Made by a program: the position numbers and the translations under genes
From: Gallibacterium genomosp. 3
GTDB taxonomy: Bacteria; Pseudomonadota; Gammaproteobacteria; Enterobacterales; Pasteurellaceae
Direction: 5' to 3'
Assembly: GCF_001678475.1 (NCBI RefSeq)
Contig: NZ_JTJR01000019.1
Coordinates: forward strand, 54,879-118,878
DNA: 64,000 nucleotides
Part shown: positions 24,038-33,777 of the stretch, piece by piece
How the letters are laid out: every line of letters begins with the position of its first letter
Position numbering within the stretch: the first letter of the stretch is position 1
Notes under the pieces: model-generated
Seen by the model: the letters and a program-made list of their open reading frames with translations, nothing else
Told to the model about the DNA's origin: nothing
Database searches by the model: none

Positions 24038-24396
24038 ATTTTTACAATAAATTTTTTTATAAATTCATATATCTTCAAGCCAGATACTTTAATCTTCCTT
24101 TACCTTATTGAACAAAAACCAAACAGCAAAAATGTGAACTCTCTCGAAAATTTACAAAAAAACCTTTTTTCACTTTAATTTCTGTATAAATAAACAGCGA
24201 TCTCGCAAATTTCGTTTGCTAAAAATGAGAAGTTCTGCTATTTATATGCGGCTTTTTGGAAGACCCCTCCAAGTAGTATAAAAATTGGCGGAAATTTGTA
24301 TTTCACAACCTCCTAAATATTGATGCATTACTCGCTCATAATGGAGTTCCGACAGTTGCTTGTATTATCAATTTTGGTGTCTAGGAGAGATTAAAC
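24038..24396. other. rec2-dksA divergent intergenic region with structured segments
   Basis: 359 bases without a gene. From left to right: a CRP-like site at 24130, then a nested imperfect hairpin over 24185-24246 (TATAAATA/TATTTATA outside, CAG/CTG, TCTC/GAGA, GCAAA/TTTGC inside), then TTGGA/TCCAA near 24256-24272. A TATAAA at 24277-24282 could be a dksA -10 element, giving a leader of about 105 bases. CCTCCTA near 24310 could pair with TAGGAG of the dksA ribosome-binding site. I recognise no known RNA family. Confidence 0.5.
24130..24151 (-). promoter_or_regulatory. Candidate CRP/Sxy (CRP-S-like) site for rec2
   Basis: A 22-bp site with TGTGA, a 6-base spacer and TCGAA. Read toward rec2 it is TTCGA-N6-TCACA. 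One half is a perfect CRP half-site and the other carries the C at the position that marks Sxy-dependent sites. rec2 is a competence-regulon gene in H. influenzae. Assignment is by motif only. Confidence 0.4.
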
Positions 24397-24846
24397 ATGA
24401 CAGCAAACACGCCAAAATCATCACTAAGTATTTTAGCTCTTGCCGGTGTAGAACCTTATCAAGAGAAAGTTGGTGAAGAATATATGAATGAAGCTCAACT
24501 GCTTCATTTTAAAAAGATTTTAACTGCATGGCATGCTCAAATTGTTGGTGAAGCAGATCGTACCGTTGCGCATATGCGTGATGAAGCATCAAATTTCCCA
24601 GATCCATCTGATCGTGCAACCCAAGAAGAAGAATTTAGTTTAGAATTACGTAACCGTGATCGCGAGCGTAAGTTATTGAAAAAAATTGAACGTACCATTA
24701 AAAAGATTGAATCAGAAGATTTTGGTTATTGCGAATCTTGTGGTGTAGAAATCGGGATCAGACGTTTAGAAGCAAGACCAACAGCAGATCTCTGCATTGA
24801 TTGTAAAACACTTGCAGAAATTCGTGAAAAACAGATCGGTGGTTAA
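24397..24846 (+). CDS. dksA: RNA polymerase-binding transcription factor DksA
   Basis: 149 residues. Works with ppGpp in the RNA polymerase secondary channel. Long coiled-coil hairpin (about 35-108) with acidic tip D69-P-S-D72-R-A74, then a four-Cys zinc finger C112, C115, C133, C136. AGGAGA lies at good distance from the ATG. A double hairpin terminator follows before pcnB. Confidence 0.97.
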   Translation: MTANTPKSSLSILALAGVEPYQEKVGEEYMNEAQLLHFKKILTAWHAQIVGEADRTVAHMRDEASNFPDPSDRATQEEEFSLELRNRDRERKLLKKIERTIKKIESEDFGYCESCGVEIGIRRLEARPTADLCIDCKTLAEIREKQIGG

Positions 24847-24894
24847 TTTTTTACCATCGTTTAACTCAATGTATTGTAACGAAAAATTCGCTTT

Positions 24895-24940
24895 CCTCTC
24901 CCTAATTTAATTAGGGAGAGGTTCTTATTTTTAATAAGAA
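24895..24940 (+). terminator. dksA terminator with tandem hairpin
   Basis: An 11-bp stem CCTCTCCCTAA / TTAGGGAGAGG, then a second 8-bp hairpin TTCTTATT / AATAAGAA whose arms supply T-rich sequence. It ends about 27 bases before the pcnB start. Confidence 0.75.
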
Positions 24941-24967
24941 ACAGATAAGTCATAACTGAGGTGAACT

Positions 24968-26458
24968 ATTTTTAATTATATTCGTAAACTCTTTCATAAA
25001 AGTAATACGAAAGAGGAAACTATCCAGCCTGCTAGTCAACCCACAATCGAAGCTAGCAAGAAAAAACAAACAGAAAGAAAGAAAACATCACAACGCAAAG
25101 CATCTTCTGCTGTGCATCGTTCACATATCCTAAAAGCTTCAGATTACGGTATTTATCCTCATCTTATCAGCCGTCAAGCTCTTCAAGTTATTGAAAAATT
25201 ACAAAATAATGGTTTTGAAGCCTACGTTGTTGGTGGCTGTTTACGTGATATTTTATTAGAGAAAACCCCTAAAGATTTTGATATTGCGACCAATGCACGT
25301 CCTGAACAAATTCAGAAGATCTTTCAGCGTCAATGCCGGTTAGTTGGGCGTCGTTTCCGCTTAGCGCATATTCTGTTTGGTAAAGAAATCATTGAAGTAG
25401 CAACTTTCCGTGCAGCACACGATACCGTGAATAATGATCAATTTGCTAAACAAAGTGCGGAAGGTATGTTATTGCGTGATAACGTATATGGTAATTTAGA
25501 AGATGATGCTGCACGCCGTGATTTCACAGTGAACGCTTTTTATTACAATCCAAACAAAGATCAGTTATATGATTTCTTTAATGGCATTAAAGATTTACGT
25601 GCAGGCCGTTTAGTTTTAATTGGTGATCCTGTTCAACGTTATCAAGAAGATCCTGTGCGAATGCTACGTGCAATTCGCTTTATGGCAAAATTAGAAATGT
25701 TTTTAGATAAACGTTGTGAACAACCAATCTATGAACTTGCACCATTACTACAAAATATCCCAGCAGCACGTTTATTCGATAAATCATTAAAATTACTACA
25801 AACTGGGCAAGGTGAAAAAACCTATCATCTCCTTTATAAATATCAATTATTCCAACAACTTTTCCCTGTATTAACGCCATTTTTCACTGAAAACGGCGAT
25901 TCATTTACTGAAAAGATGTTAATCAAAGCATTACGCTCAACGGATGAACGTATTGCAGACCATTTAAGAATTAATCCTGCCTTTTTATTTGCAGCATTCT
26001 TTTGGTATCCGTTACGTGAACGAATTGAAATCTTAAAAAATGAAGGTGGTTTGAATAATTTTGATGCTTATTCTTTGGCAAGTAATGATTTACTCCATCT
26101 CGTCTGCCAACGCGTTGCTATTTTACGTCGTCATACCGCAACTATTCGCGATATTTGGTCATTACAACTGTTATTTACTAAACGCACCGGTAAACGTCCA
26201 CAATTAACCTTGGAACACCAAAAATTCCGGGCTGCTTATGACTTACTTGCTTTACGTGCTGAAATTGAGCATGGTGAAACAATCGAGTTAGCAACATGGT
26301 GGTACGAATATCAACAAAGTAATACTTCACAACGTAATGAATTAATCCAAATTCAACAAAAACGACAAGCTGAACATGGTGTGCCAAATAAACACAAACC
26401 ACGTCGTCGTTACCGTAACAATCGCAAGAAAAGACGCTTTAGTGAAAATAAACAATAA
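24968..26458 (+). CDS. pcnB: Poly(A) polymerase I, probably with AUU start codon
   Basis: Adds poly(A) tails to RNA 3' ends and promotes decay. Nucleotidyltransferase motif VGGCLRD followed by DFDIAT with catalytic Asp near 103 and 105, then RRDFTVNAFYY, REDPVRMLRAIRF, and a basic C-terminal tail. No ATG, GTG or TTG occurs in frame between the stop at 24962 and the GTG at 25112, yet the frame is open and basic. The ATT at 24968 has GAGGTGA just upstream and gives (M)FNYIRKLFHK, parallel to E. coli PcnB (M)FTRVANFCRK, which is known to start at AUU. From there the protein has 496 residues. A GTG start at 25112 lacks any ribosome-binding site. Confidence 0.9.
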   Translation: MFNYIRKLFHKSNTKEETIQPASQPTIEASKKKQTERKKTSQRKASSAVHRSHILKASDYGIYPHLISRQALQVIEKLQNNGFEAYVVGGCLRDILLEKTPKDFDIATNARPEQIQKIFQRQCRLVGRRFRLAHILFGKEIIEVATFRAAHDTVNNDQFAKQSAEGMLLRDNVYGNLEDDAARRDFTVNAFYYNPNKDQLYDFFNGIKDLRAGRLVLIGDPVQRYQEDPVRMLRAIRFMAKLEMFLDKRCEQPIYELAPLLQNIPAARLFDKSLKLLQTGQGEKTYHLLYKYQLFQQLFPVLTPFFTENGDSFTEKMLIKALRSTDERIADHLRINPAFLFAAFFWYPLRERIEILKNEGGLNNFDAYSLASNDLLHLVCQRVAILRRHTATIRDIWSLQLLFTKRTGKRPQLTLEHQKFRAAYDLLALRAEIEHGETIELATWWYEYQQSNTSQRNELIQIQQKRQAEHGVPNKHKPRRRYRNNRKKRRFSENKQ

Positions 26459-26461
26459 CTG

Positions 26462-26962
26462 ATGAATAATGTTTACATTGCTTTAGGCAGTAATCTCAAT
26501 CAACCTATTTTACAACTGACTACTGCCTTAGATTACTTACAACAGCAGCCCGCTATTCAACTTATTGCGGTCAGCCCGCTCTATTCTAGTAAACCGCTTG
26601 GCCCACAAGATCAGCCTGATTATGTAAATGCGGTTGCGCAAATACAGACTTCTCTTGAGCCGCTTGCGCTGCTTGACCTATTACAAGCAGTTGAACAACA
26701 ACAAGGGCGAGTACGTTTACGCCGTTGGGGTGAACGCACACTTGATCTTGATATTTTGTTATTTAACCAGGAAATTATTGATACGGAACGTTTAACTGTA
26801 CCGCATAAAGAGATGAAAAATCGGGAATTCGTCCTAATCCCGTTATTTGATATTGCACCACAACTGATACTGCCTGATGGTGAATCACTTGCCACCGCAG
26901 TAATGCCTTTTCGTCAGCATACGATGCAGAGAGTGGCACAATATCCACTCTCCCCTAAATAA
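26462..26962 (+). CDS. folK: 2-amino-4-hydroxy-6-hydroxymethyldihydropteridine pyrophosphokinase
   Basis: Folate pathway kinase that transfers pyrophosphate from ATP to the hydroxymethylpterin. 166 residues. ALGSNLNQP at the N-terminus, LGPQDQPDYVNAV pterin loop, and RRWGERTLDLDILLF with catalytic Asp pair. Starts 3 bases after pcnB, as in relatives. Converges on glnE with a 2-base gap. Confidence 0.96.
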   Translation: MNNVYIALGSNLNQPILQLTTALDYLQQQPAIQLIAVSPLYSSKPLGPQDQPDYVNAVAQIQTSLEPLALLDLLQAVEQQQGRVRLRRWGERTLDLDILLFNQEIIDTERLTVPHKEMKNREFVLIPLFDIAPQLILPDGESLATAVMPFRQHTMQRVAQYPLSPK

Positions 26963-26964
26963 CA

Positions 26965-29871
26965 TTAATCAAATAACTGTTGCCACACTTCACCAATAAA
27001 AGTACGCATTTCAGCAAAAGGCATTTCTTCCACCACTGAATTTTTGCCAGCTAAATTTAAGTGGTGAATGTGGTTGCGTAGTTCAACATAAATTTCTGTT
27101 AAGCGTTGTCCAATTTCGGCTGAAATCACTTGGTATTTCACCATATCCTCAAAAATACGTACATTATCAGACCAAGTTGTCAATTCTGGAGTTGTTGGTG
27201 CATTTGCTAACATCAAATATTGTGCAATAAATTCAATATCGGTAATCCCGCCACGATCTTTCTTAATATCAAAGTAACCTGCTGGAGTATGCGATAAATG
27301 TTCATACATCTTTTCTCGCATTTCTCGCACATCGTTTTTTAAACGTTGTTGATCTTGAGCTGTCGATAACACGGCACGACGAATTGAATCAAACTGCTGA
27401 CGCATCACTGTTTCTCCATATACCGCCCTTGCTCTGACTAAGGCTTGTTTCTCCCAAGTCCAAGCTTCATTTTGTTGGTAATCATGAAACGCATGAATTG
27501 AGCTGACTAATAACCCTGCACTGCCTGAAGGGCGCAATCGCATATCGACTTCATATAAAATCCCAGAATTTGTATTAATATTAAAGATACTATTAATCTT
27601 TTGTGCCAAGCGTAAATAAAACTGCCCACTATCAATACTGCGTTTACCCCCAATAGTTTGACCATTCGCCGGTGCATCATATAAAAATACTAAATCTAAA
27701 TCTGATTTATACCCTAATTCAATGCCTCCAAGTTTTCCATAACCAACCACTAAGAACGATTTCTCATCACCTTGTAAATGATCCGGCGTACCAAAACGCT
27801 GTGTGACTTGTCGCCATGCCAAATTAACGACACTCGCAATAATCGCTTCCGCTAAATAAGTTAAATGATCACTCACCTTCATGACAGGCAATGCACCTAA
27901 AATATCAGCAGCAGCAACACGTAATTGCGTTGCTAACTTAAATTGGCGCAGCACATCAATCATCTGTTCTTCATCTTCTTGTGGTACACGTAACAAATAA
28001 TGTTCTAATTCTGCTTGATACTGTGTAAATGGCGGCGGTGATAATAAGATATTAGGATTTAATAACTCATCTAGCAACAGTGGATAATCGGCAATCTGTC
28101 TTGCCACAAAAGGCGAAACACTACACAATTTCATTAATAATGTACGTGAATTTGGATTTTCACGTAGCAATTCCAAATAGGTAGTACGTGTTGCGATTCG
28201 GCCAATAATTTCTAAAATCCGAGGAACTAATACTGCCGCTTGTTCCATTGCTAGCATTTCATCAATTAATACAGGTAACAACTGCTCTAATACATCCCGT
28301 CCTCGAACACCAATAGATTTGCGTAAGATATCTTGTTTAAACTGCCAAAGATCTTCAGCAATTTTTTCCTGATTATCAATTGCCAATGAAGCTAATAACG
28401 TGGTCACATCTTGCAAATTAAAACTGATACCAAGAAAGTCCTGCCATTCACTTTCGGTCGCTTCATCTTTTTCATCTTCACTGCCAATCAAATGGTGGAA
28501 CACTTCTCGCACATTTTGTTGGTGTTGAGTCAAAATTTGATAAAAACTTTGCCAATCATAAATTGGATACTCTAGCGTCACCACCTGCCCTTGTTGATTA
28601 AAATAAGTAAATGCACGGCAAGCTTCAACTAAGCGTTGTTTATCCTGTTCATTGGTTGGCAACAGTTGAGTTTGCTGATCATTAATCGCTTGTAACACAT
28701 TCTCCACTCGTCTTAAAAATAGGTACGCTTGTGATAAATGGTTCGCTTCCAACTGTTTTAACAAGTCTAACTCGACTAATTTCGGTAAGATGGCTAATAA
28801 CTCTCGTTGTTGTAAGCTCTTTTCACGTCCACCACGAATAAGTTGAAAAACTTGCACAATAAATTCAATTTCTCGGATTCCACCTGCGCCTAATTTAATA
28901 TTATCAACTAAACCACGCCGCCGGACTTCCGCATTAATCTTTTGCTTCATATCACGCAAAGACTGGATCGCACTAAAATCAATATAACGACGATAAACAA
29001 ATGGACGTAACAGCTGATTCAAATAGCGATGATTAATATCGTTGCTATCTTCCCCCATAATCCGTGCTTTAATCATGGCATAACGTTCCCAATCTCGCCC
29101 TTGTTCTTGGTAATAATCTTCCATTGAAGCAAAACTGAGTGCTAATGCCCCCGCATCCCCAAACGGGCGTAAACGCATATCAACCCGATACACAAAGCCA
29201 TCAATCGTTTGTTGTTCTAATGCTTTAATAAAACGTTGCCCTAAACGTACAAAGAATTGTCCATTATCAATACTTCGTCTTGCGCCTACGGTTTCACCAT
29301 GATCTGGATAAGTAAAAATGAGATCAATATCTGATGAAAAATTCAGCTCTCTACCACCTAATTTTCCCATTCCTAAGATAATTAATTTTTGTGCTTCGCC
29401 TTCCGAATTCATTGGTGTTCCTAATTCGGCACATAACTTTTCATATAACCAATCTTTGGTCACAACAATAATCGCTTCAGCTAAAGCAGAAAGTTGATGG
29501 AAAATTTGTTCAACACTGGCTAAATTTAGGCTCTGACAAAAACTTAATTTTGCCATCTCATGATGACGAAAATGACGCAATATTTGATAAAGCTGAGTTT
29601 CATCTGTGATCTCTGCCAATTTTTCTCGTAAGCGTTGTTGATAATTATCACAATCGGAAAATTGTGGTGGTAAAGCAAGCCATTGCTGAAATAGATTTGG
29701 ATATTTATGCAGTGTGTCCGCAACAAAATCAGAGAAATAGATTGCTATTGCTATCTGTTTTAATCCCGTTGGTAAAGCATTAATTTCAAGCGGAAGTGAA
29801 TATTGTTGATCAAGATGGGCTGTTTGTAATAGATCGAATAAACGTTGTTGTTGTGTTGGCGAAAGTTGCAT
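26965..29871 (-). CDS. glnE: Bifunctional glutamine synthetase adenylyltransferase/deadenylase
   Basis: Adds and removes AMP on the GlnA tyrosine under control of PII. 968 residues. Two nucleotidyltransferase domains: deadenylase with [13 protein letters not shown] in the first third and adenylylase with [12 protein letters not shown] in the second half, joined by a helical linker. AAGGA box 7 bases before the ATG. A hairpin separates it from mtnN downstream of the start side. The target Tyr is present in the GlnA of this window. Confidence 0.96.
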   Translation of the reverse strand: MQLSPTQQQRLFDLLQTAHLDQQYSLPLEINALPTGLKQIAIAIYFSDFVADTLHKYPNLFQQWLALPPQFSDCDNYQQRLREKLAEITDETQLYQILRHFRHHEMAKLSFCQSLNLASVEQIFHQLSALAEAIIVVTKDWLYEKLCAELGTPMNSEGEAQKLIILGMGKLGGRELNFSSDIDLIFTYPDHGETVGARRSIDNGQFFVRLGQRFIKALEQQTIDGFVYRVDMRLRPFGDAGALALSFASMEDYYQEQGRDWERYAMIKARIMGEDSNDINHRYLNQLLRPFVYRRYIDFSAIQSLRDMKQKINAEVRRRGLVDNIKLGAGGIREIEFIVQVFQLIRGGREKSLQQRELLAILPKLVELDLLKQLEANHLSQAYLFLRRVENVLQAINDQQTQLLPTNEQDKQRLVEACRAFTYFNQQGQVVTLEYPIYDWQSFYQILTQHQQNVREVFHHLIGSEDEKDEATESEWQDFLGISFNLQDVTTLLASLAIDNQEKIAEDLWQFKQDILRKSIGVRGRDVLEQLLPVLIDEMLAMEQAAVLVPRILEIIGRIATRTTYLELLRENPNSRTLLMKLCSVSPFVARQIADYPLLLDELLNPNILLSPPPFTQYQAELEHYLLRVPQEDEEQMIDVLRQFKLATQLRVAAADILGALPVMKVSDHLTYLAEAIIASVVNLAWRQVTQRFGTPDHLQGDEKSFLVVGYGKLGGIELGYKSDLDLVFLYDAPANGQTIGGKRSIDSGQFYLRLAQKINSIFNINTNSGILYEVDMRLRPSGSAGLLVSSIHAFHDYQQNEAWTWEKQALVRARAVYGETVMRQQFDSIRRAVLSTAQDQQRLKNDVREMREKMYEHLSHTPAGYFDIKKDRGGITDIEFIAQYLMLANAPTTPELTTWSDNVRIFEDMVKYQVISAEIGQRLTEIYVELRNHIHHLNLAGKNSVVEEMPFAEMRTFIGEVWQQLFD

Positions 29872-29889
29872 AAGCGAATCCTTATTTTG

Positions 29890-29912
29890 CTCGGCAGTGC
29901 TCCACTACCGAG
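29890..29912 (-). terminator. Hairpin between mtnN and glnE
   Basis: A 10-bp stem CTCGGCAGTG / CACTACCGAG (one G-U pair) with a 3-nt loop, just after the mtnN stop and before the glnE ribosome-binding site. The downstream sequence is A-rich rather than T-rich, so it may be a weak terminator or an RNA-stabilising hairpin. Confidence 0.5.
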
Positions 29913-29928
29913 AGAGAAATCATGGCTA

Positions 29929-30624
29929 TTAATTTACCAATTTTTCTAAGGTCGCTAAAACAATTTGTGAAGAATGTTTGACGGCTGTCGGTAAAAATTC
30001 ATCAAAAGAGATATGAGATTCTTTATCTGCCACATCAGAAATTGCACGAATCACCACAAATGGCACTTTAAAAGCATAACAAATATGTGCAATGGCTGCG
30101 GCTTCCATTTCTACTGCGGCAACAGTTGGAAAATCTTGACGAATACGTGCTATTGCCTCAATACCATTGATAAATTGATCACCTGAACAAATCAAGCCAG
30201 TCACTGCGTGTTGCCCCTGCTCTTCCACAACTGTTGCTACCACATCAATTAACTTCTGATCGGCAACAAATTTCTCTGGACAAGCTGGTAGCTGCCCTTT
30301 GGCATAACCAAATGCGGTCACATCTGCATCATGGTAACAAACCAGATCTGAAATGATAATATCGCCAATATTGAGTTCTGGATCTAAACCACCTGCAGAT
30401 CCAGTATTGATAATACAATCTGGCTGACAAGTTAAAATTAATGCTGTTGTTCCCATCGCTGCAGCACTTTTACCAATCCCAGATTTCAATAATGCCACAT
30501 CATGTTGACCAATTTTTCCTTCATAAATCGTACAAGTTGCTAACTGCTTTTCTTGTTTGTCTTGCATTAAACCTTGTAAAATTTCAACTTCTTGTGCCAT
30601 TGCACCAACAATTCCGATTTTCAT
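29929..30624 (-). CDS. mtnN: 5'-methylthioadenosine/S-adenosylhomocysteine nucleosidase
   Basis: Hydrolyses MTA, SAH and 5'-deoxyadenosine. Also the first step toward autoinducer-2. 231 residues. Catalytic E12 in [19 protein letters not shown] with the substrate Glu, and RAISDVAD with the catalytic Asp near 197. ATG overlaps the stop of the DsbA-like gene by four bases (ATGA), so the two are translationally coupled. Confidence 0.96.
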   Translation of the reverse strand: MKIGIVGAMAQEVEILQGLMQDKQEKQLATCTIYEGKIGQHDVALLKSGIGKSAAAMGTTALILTCQPDCIINTGSAGGLDPELNIGDIIISDLVCYHDADVTAFGYAKGQLPACPEKFVADQKLIDVVATVVEEQGQHAVTGLICSGDQFINGIEAIARIRQDFPTVAAVEMEAAAIAHICYAFKVPFVVIRAISDVADKESHISFDEFLPTAVKHSSQIVLATLEKLVN

Positions 30625-31289
30625 TTATGTCCTCGTTGTTCTTGTAAAAGTTTATCTGTGAGAGAATCTAAAACGGCCATAGTGTAATCATCATTATAGA
30701 GCGTACTTTCTGTTAAAACATAACGCCCACCAACTGCAACAAAAGGCAAGGTAAAGACCCCATATTTTTTAGTGTCAGCAATCGCTTTCTGTACTTTACT
30801 TTCTATCACAGGTGAATTTAATAACTCTGAAAAGGCATTGATATTGACTTTCTTGTGCTCTAACCACTGTTGTAGAAATTCGCCACGTCCTTTACGATTT
30901 TGATCAAATTTCAATTCTGCTGTATCAAAAATAAATAGATCAGCAAGATCCGGACGACCTATGTTTTCTAACGCATAATACACAGAAGCAGAATAGTGTC
31001 CTGTATCCGTTGCCGCAGGAATCCATTCAATATCAACATCATTCGGATTCATACGTTTGTATAAACTTAAATTATCCGCTGCCATTAAACAAATACGACA
31101 TTCATAGGCAAAGAAAAATTTAATTTTGACCTTTTTCTCTGGTAAAGGCGCTTCCTGTAATGGTTTTTTATAGGAAAAATAGTCCTTACCATCTTTAAAA
31201 ATAGGTAATTGTTCAGCGTAACTGGTTGATAATACGATACTTAACCAAGTTAAAGCCCACAAACGTATCACAAATCTTATCCGATTCAT
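30621..31289 (-). CDS. DsbA-like periplasmic thiol oxidoreductase with CRIC active site
   Basis: 222 residues with a signal peptide ending near SYA-EQ (residue 25). A DsbA-like thioredoxin fold follows, with active-site C64-R-I-C67 and the cis-Pro in [14 protein letters not shown] near 190. Standard DsbA has CPHC. The CRIC dipeptide would change redox potential and partner choice. Located between recJ (3-base gap) and mtnN. Function within disulfide formation is inferred from the fold. The specific partner is unknown. Confidence 0.8.
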   Translation of the reverse strand: MNRIRFVIRLWALTWLSIVLSTSYAEQLPIFKDGKDYFSYKKPLQEAPLPEKKVKIKFFFAYECRICLMAADNLSLYKRMNPNDVDIEWIPAATDTGHYSASVYYALENIGRPDLADLFIFDTAELKFDQNRKGRGEFLQQWLEHKKVNINAFSELLNSPVIESKVQKAIADTKKYGVFTLPFVAVGGRYVLTESTLYNDDYTMAVLDSLTDKLLQEQRGHK

Positions 31290-31292
31290 TGC

Positions 31293-33011
31293 TTATCCTA
31301 ACGCTTCTATATAATTAACTAATAATTGTACTTGTCTATTTCCTCGATATTCATTGACCGCTAGATGGTAAACCATTCTAGCTGATTTAATTGATAAATC
31401 TGGATATAAGCGAGTATCAACATTAAATTGAATGGCATCAAACATATTACCGCCGGTAATAGGCTCTACCAACATTTTTAAATGTTTTTCTCCTACAATA
31501 CGTTGCTGTAAGATACGAAACTCTCCATCAAATTGCGGCTCAGGAAAATGTTGTCCCCAAGGGCCGGCAAATTGTAATTTCTCTGCTGTTTCAACATTCA
31601 TCTGTTGTGACTCTAACTCACCATCTGTATAAATCACACCTTGTAATGATTTTTCATCTAACCATGCTTTTGCATATTGATTAAATAACTGTTGAAACTT
31701 AGTGAAATACTGTTCATGAATACTCAAACCAGCCGCCATCGCGTGGCCACCAAATTTAATAATGATTTCAGGGTGCTGGCTATGAATATACTCTAATAAA
31801 TCTCGAATATGTAACCCTTCAATAGAACGGGCTGATCCACGTAAAATCCCTTCCTCTTCCTGGGAAAATACTGCTGTTGGCCGATGAAATTGATCTTTCA
31901 TTCTTGCTGCTAAAATTCCCAATACCCCTTGATGCCAATCAGGTTGATATAACGCTATCGCAAATGTATCTTGTTGATAGACGTGTTTTAATTCGCGTAA
32001 GAAATGCAAAGCCTCCTGCTTCATTCCTGTTTCAATTTCTTTACGCGTTTGATTCAAACTATCCAGCTCCAGGGCCAACGCACGTGCTTGCTCCATACTT
32101 TCTGCCAACAACAGCTCGACCCCAATCGACATATTATCAATACGCCCAGCAGCGTTCAAACGTGGTGCAACTGAGAATCCTAAATTACTCGCTACAACTT
32201 GAGAAATCTCTAAATTAGCAACTTCAATTAATGCTCTGATTCCACAATGACAACGTTCAGCACGAATTCTCGCTAGGCCTTGTGAAACCAAAATACGATT
32301 ATTGTAATCTAATGGTACGACATCAGCGATGGTGCCTAATGCGACTAAATCCAATAACTCGGCAAAATTTGGTTCTTGTTTATCAGCAAAAAGTCCTTGA
32401 TCACGAAATGCAGCACGCAACGCTACCATTAGATAAAATGCAACACCAACACCAGCCAGATATTTAGATGGAAAACTACAATCACGCAAATTTGGATTCA
32501 CAATCACATCAGCCTCAGGTAATTGTTCACCTGGTAAGTGATGATCTGTCACAATCACTTTAATTTGATGTAGCTTTAAATAAGCAATCCCCTCAAATGA
32601 AGAAATACCATTATCCACAGTAATCACCAAATCAGCTTGTTTTGCCAGTACCTGTTCAGCAACCAAAACGCTTAAACCGTATCCTTGTTCAAAACGATCC
32701 GGTACTAAATAATCAACAAATTGAAACCCTAATTGACGCAATGCAAACACAGTTAACGCAATACTTGTAGCGCCATCTGCATCAAAATCTCCGACAATAA
32801 CAATTTTTTGCTGCTGTTGATAGGCTTGAATTAGTAAGGTAGTTGCCTGCTCTAAATCAGTAAGCAACGTAGGGGGTAACATAAATTTTAAAGCATAGTT
32901 CAGATGTTGGTCTGTTGTGATCCCTCTGCTTCGGTAAATACGATCCAATAAAGGATCATGACTTACCGCAATTCCATCAGATAATGCTCTCCTTTCAATT
33001 TTTTTGATCAC
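31293..33011 (-). CDS. recJ: Single-stranded-DNA-specific exonuclease RecJ
   Basis: 5'-3' single-strand exonuclease of recombination and mismatch repair. 572 residues. DHH-family motifs: VGDFDADGATS, TVDNGIS, VTDHHLPG, and DHHA1 motif KFGGHAMAAGLS. Start is GTG at 33011 with AAGG upstream. Downstream of dsbC by 76 bases. Confidence 0.96.
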   Translation of the reverse strand: MIKKIERRALSDGIAVSHDPLLDRIYRSRGITTDQHLNYALKFMLPPTLLTDLEQATTLLIQAYQQQQKIVIVGDFDADGATSIALTVFALRQLGFQFVDYLVPDRFEQGYGLSVLVAEQVLAKQADLVITVDNGISSFEGIAYLKLHQIKVIVTDHHLPGEQLPEADVIVNPNLRDCSFPSKYLAGVGVAFYLMVALRAAFRDQGLFADKQEPNFAELLDLVALGTIADVVPLDYNNRILVSQGLARIRAERCHCGIRALIEVANLEISQVVASNLGFSVAPRLNAAGRIDNMSIGVELLLAESMEQARALALELDSLNQTRKEIETGMKQEALHFLRELKHVYQQDTFAIALYQPDWHQGVLGILAARMKDQFHRPTAVFSQEEEGILRGSARSIEGLHIRDLLEYIHSQHPEIIIKFGGHAMAAGLSIHEQYFTKFQQLFNQYAKAWLDEKSLQGVIYTDGELESQQMNVETAEKLQFAGPWGQHFPEPQFDGEFRILQQRIVGEKHLKMLVEPITGGNMFDAIQFNVDTRLYPDLSIKSARMVYHLAVNEYRGNRQVQLLVNYIEALG

Positions 33012-33087
33012 AACAACAGCCTTTTTCTATTACAACTTCAACAACAATATTTTTATACCAACATCACCTTTTATAATACGAAATAGC

Positions 33088-33774
33088 TTACAAACTTTGT
33101 AATACCTTCAATAATTCTTTTGGTGGCACATATCCGCCTAATAATTCACCATTTGGTAAAATAATACTCGGTGTTCCGTTTACCCCGTATTGCAAACCTA
33201 ATTGATAATGTTTAGTTACCATTTGTGGTGCATGTAATTCTTTCGGTAAATTGCCTTTTTCAGCTTCATTTAATGCAAATACAGGATCTTTTGCTACCCA
33301 AATACTTTCCATCTGTTGAGCAACTTGCCCACCTAACCCTTCTCGTGGAAAGGCTAAATAACGTACAGTAATACCAAGATCGTTATAATCTTTCATTTGC
33401 TCATGCAATAAATGGCAGTAGTGACATGTGATATCCATAAACACAGTAACAACATATTTCTCATTTTTTGCAGGATACACAATCATCTGATTAGAAAGTT
33501 TTTCAACTTGCTCAAACAGTAATTTATTTGACATATTCACAGCGCCTTTATCCGTAATTTGATAAAGATTACCATATAACACATACTTACCATCTTCTGA
33601 TACATAAACAATTCCTTTATCAGTCACTGCTGTTTTGATCCCAGCTAGTGGTGAAGACGTAATTTGAATCTCATTTACCCCTAATTTTTTTAATTCTGAG
33701 GTAATTTGTGCATCATCGGCTAATGCAGCGGTGGTTGTCATTGCAAGTAATAGAGCTAGAGCACTTTTCTTCAT
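33088..33774 (-). CDS. dsbC: Thiol:disulfide interchange protein DsbC
   Basis: Periplasmic disulfide isomerase. Signal peptide of about 19 residues (ends ALA-DD), dimerisation domain, then thioredoxin domain with active site C117-H-Y-C120 and cis-Pro in GTPSIILPNGELLGGY. These are the only two Cys in the protein. The second, structural disulfide of E. coli DsbC is absent. It starts 3 bases after rnhB and precedes recJ. Confidence 0.95.
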   Translation of the reverse strand: MKKSALALLLAMTTTAALADDAQITSELKKLGVNEIQITSSPLAGIKTAVTDKGIVYVSEDGKYVLYGNLYQITDKGAVNMSNKLLFEQVEKLSNQMIVYPAKNEKYVVTVFMDITCHYCHLLHEQMKDYNDLGITVRYLAFPREGLGGQVAQQMESIWVAKDPVFALNEAEKGNLPKELHAPQMVTKHYQLGLQYGVNGTPSIILPNGELLGGYVPPKELLKVLQSL

Positions 33775-33777
33775 AAT

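Noticed and set aside
24195..24219. CAGCGATCTCGCAAA as a CRP-S site for rec2
   Set aside because: The half-sites TGCGA and TCGC are only 2 bases apart instead of 6, so the geometry is wrong. The site at 24130-24151 fits better.
24038..24396. Known small RNAs (6S, GcvB, tmRNA, CsrB) in the rec2-dksA gap
   Set aside because: None of their conserved cores or GGA-repeat patterns is present.
25112..25114. GTG as the pcnB start
   Set aside because: No Shine-Dalgarno sequence, and 48 basic codons upstream continue in frame from a well-placed AUU start.
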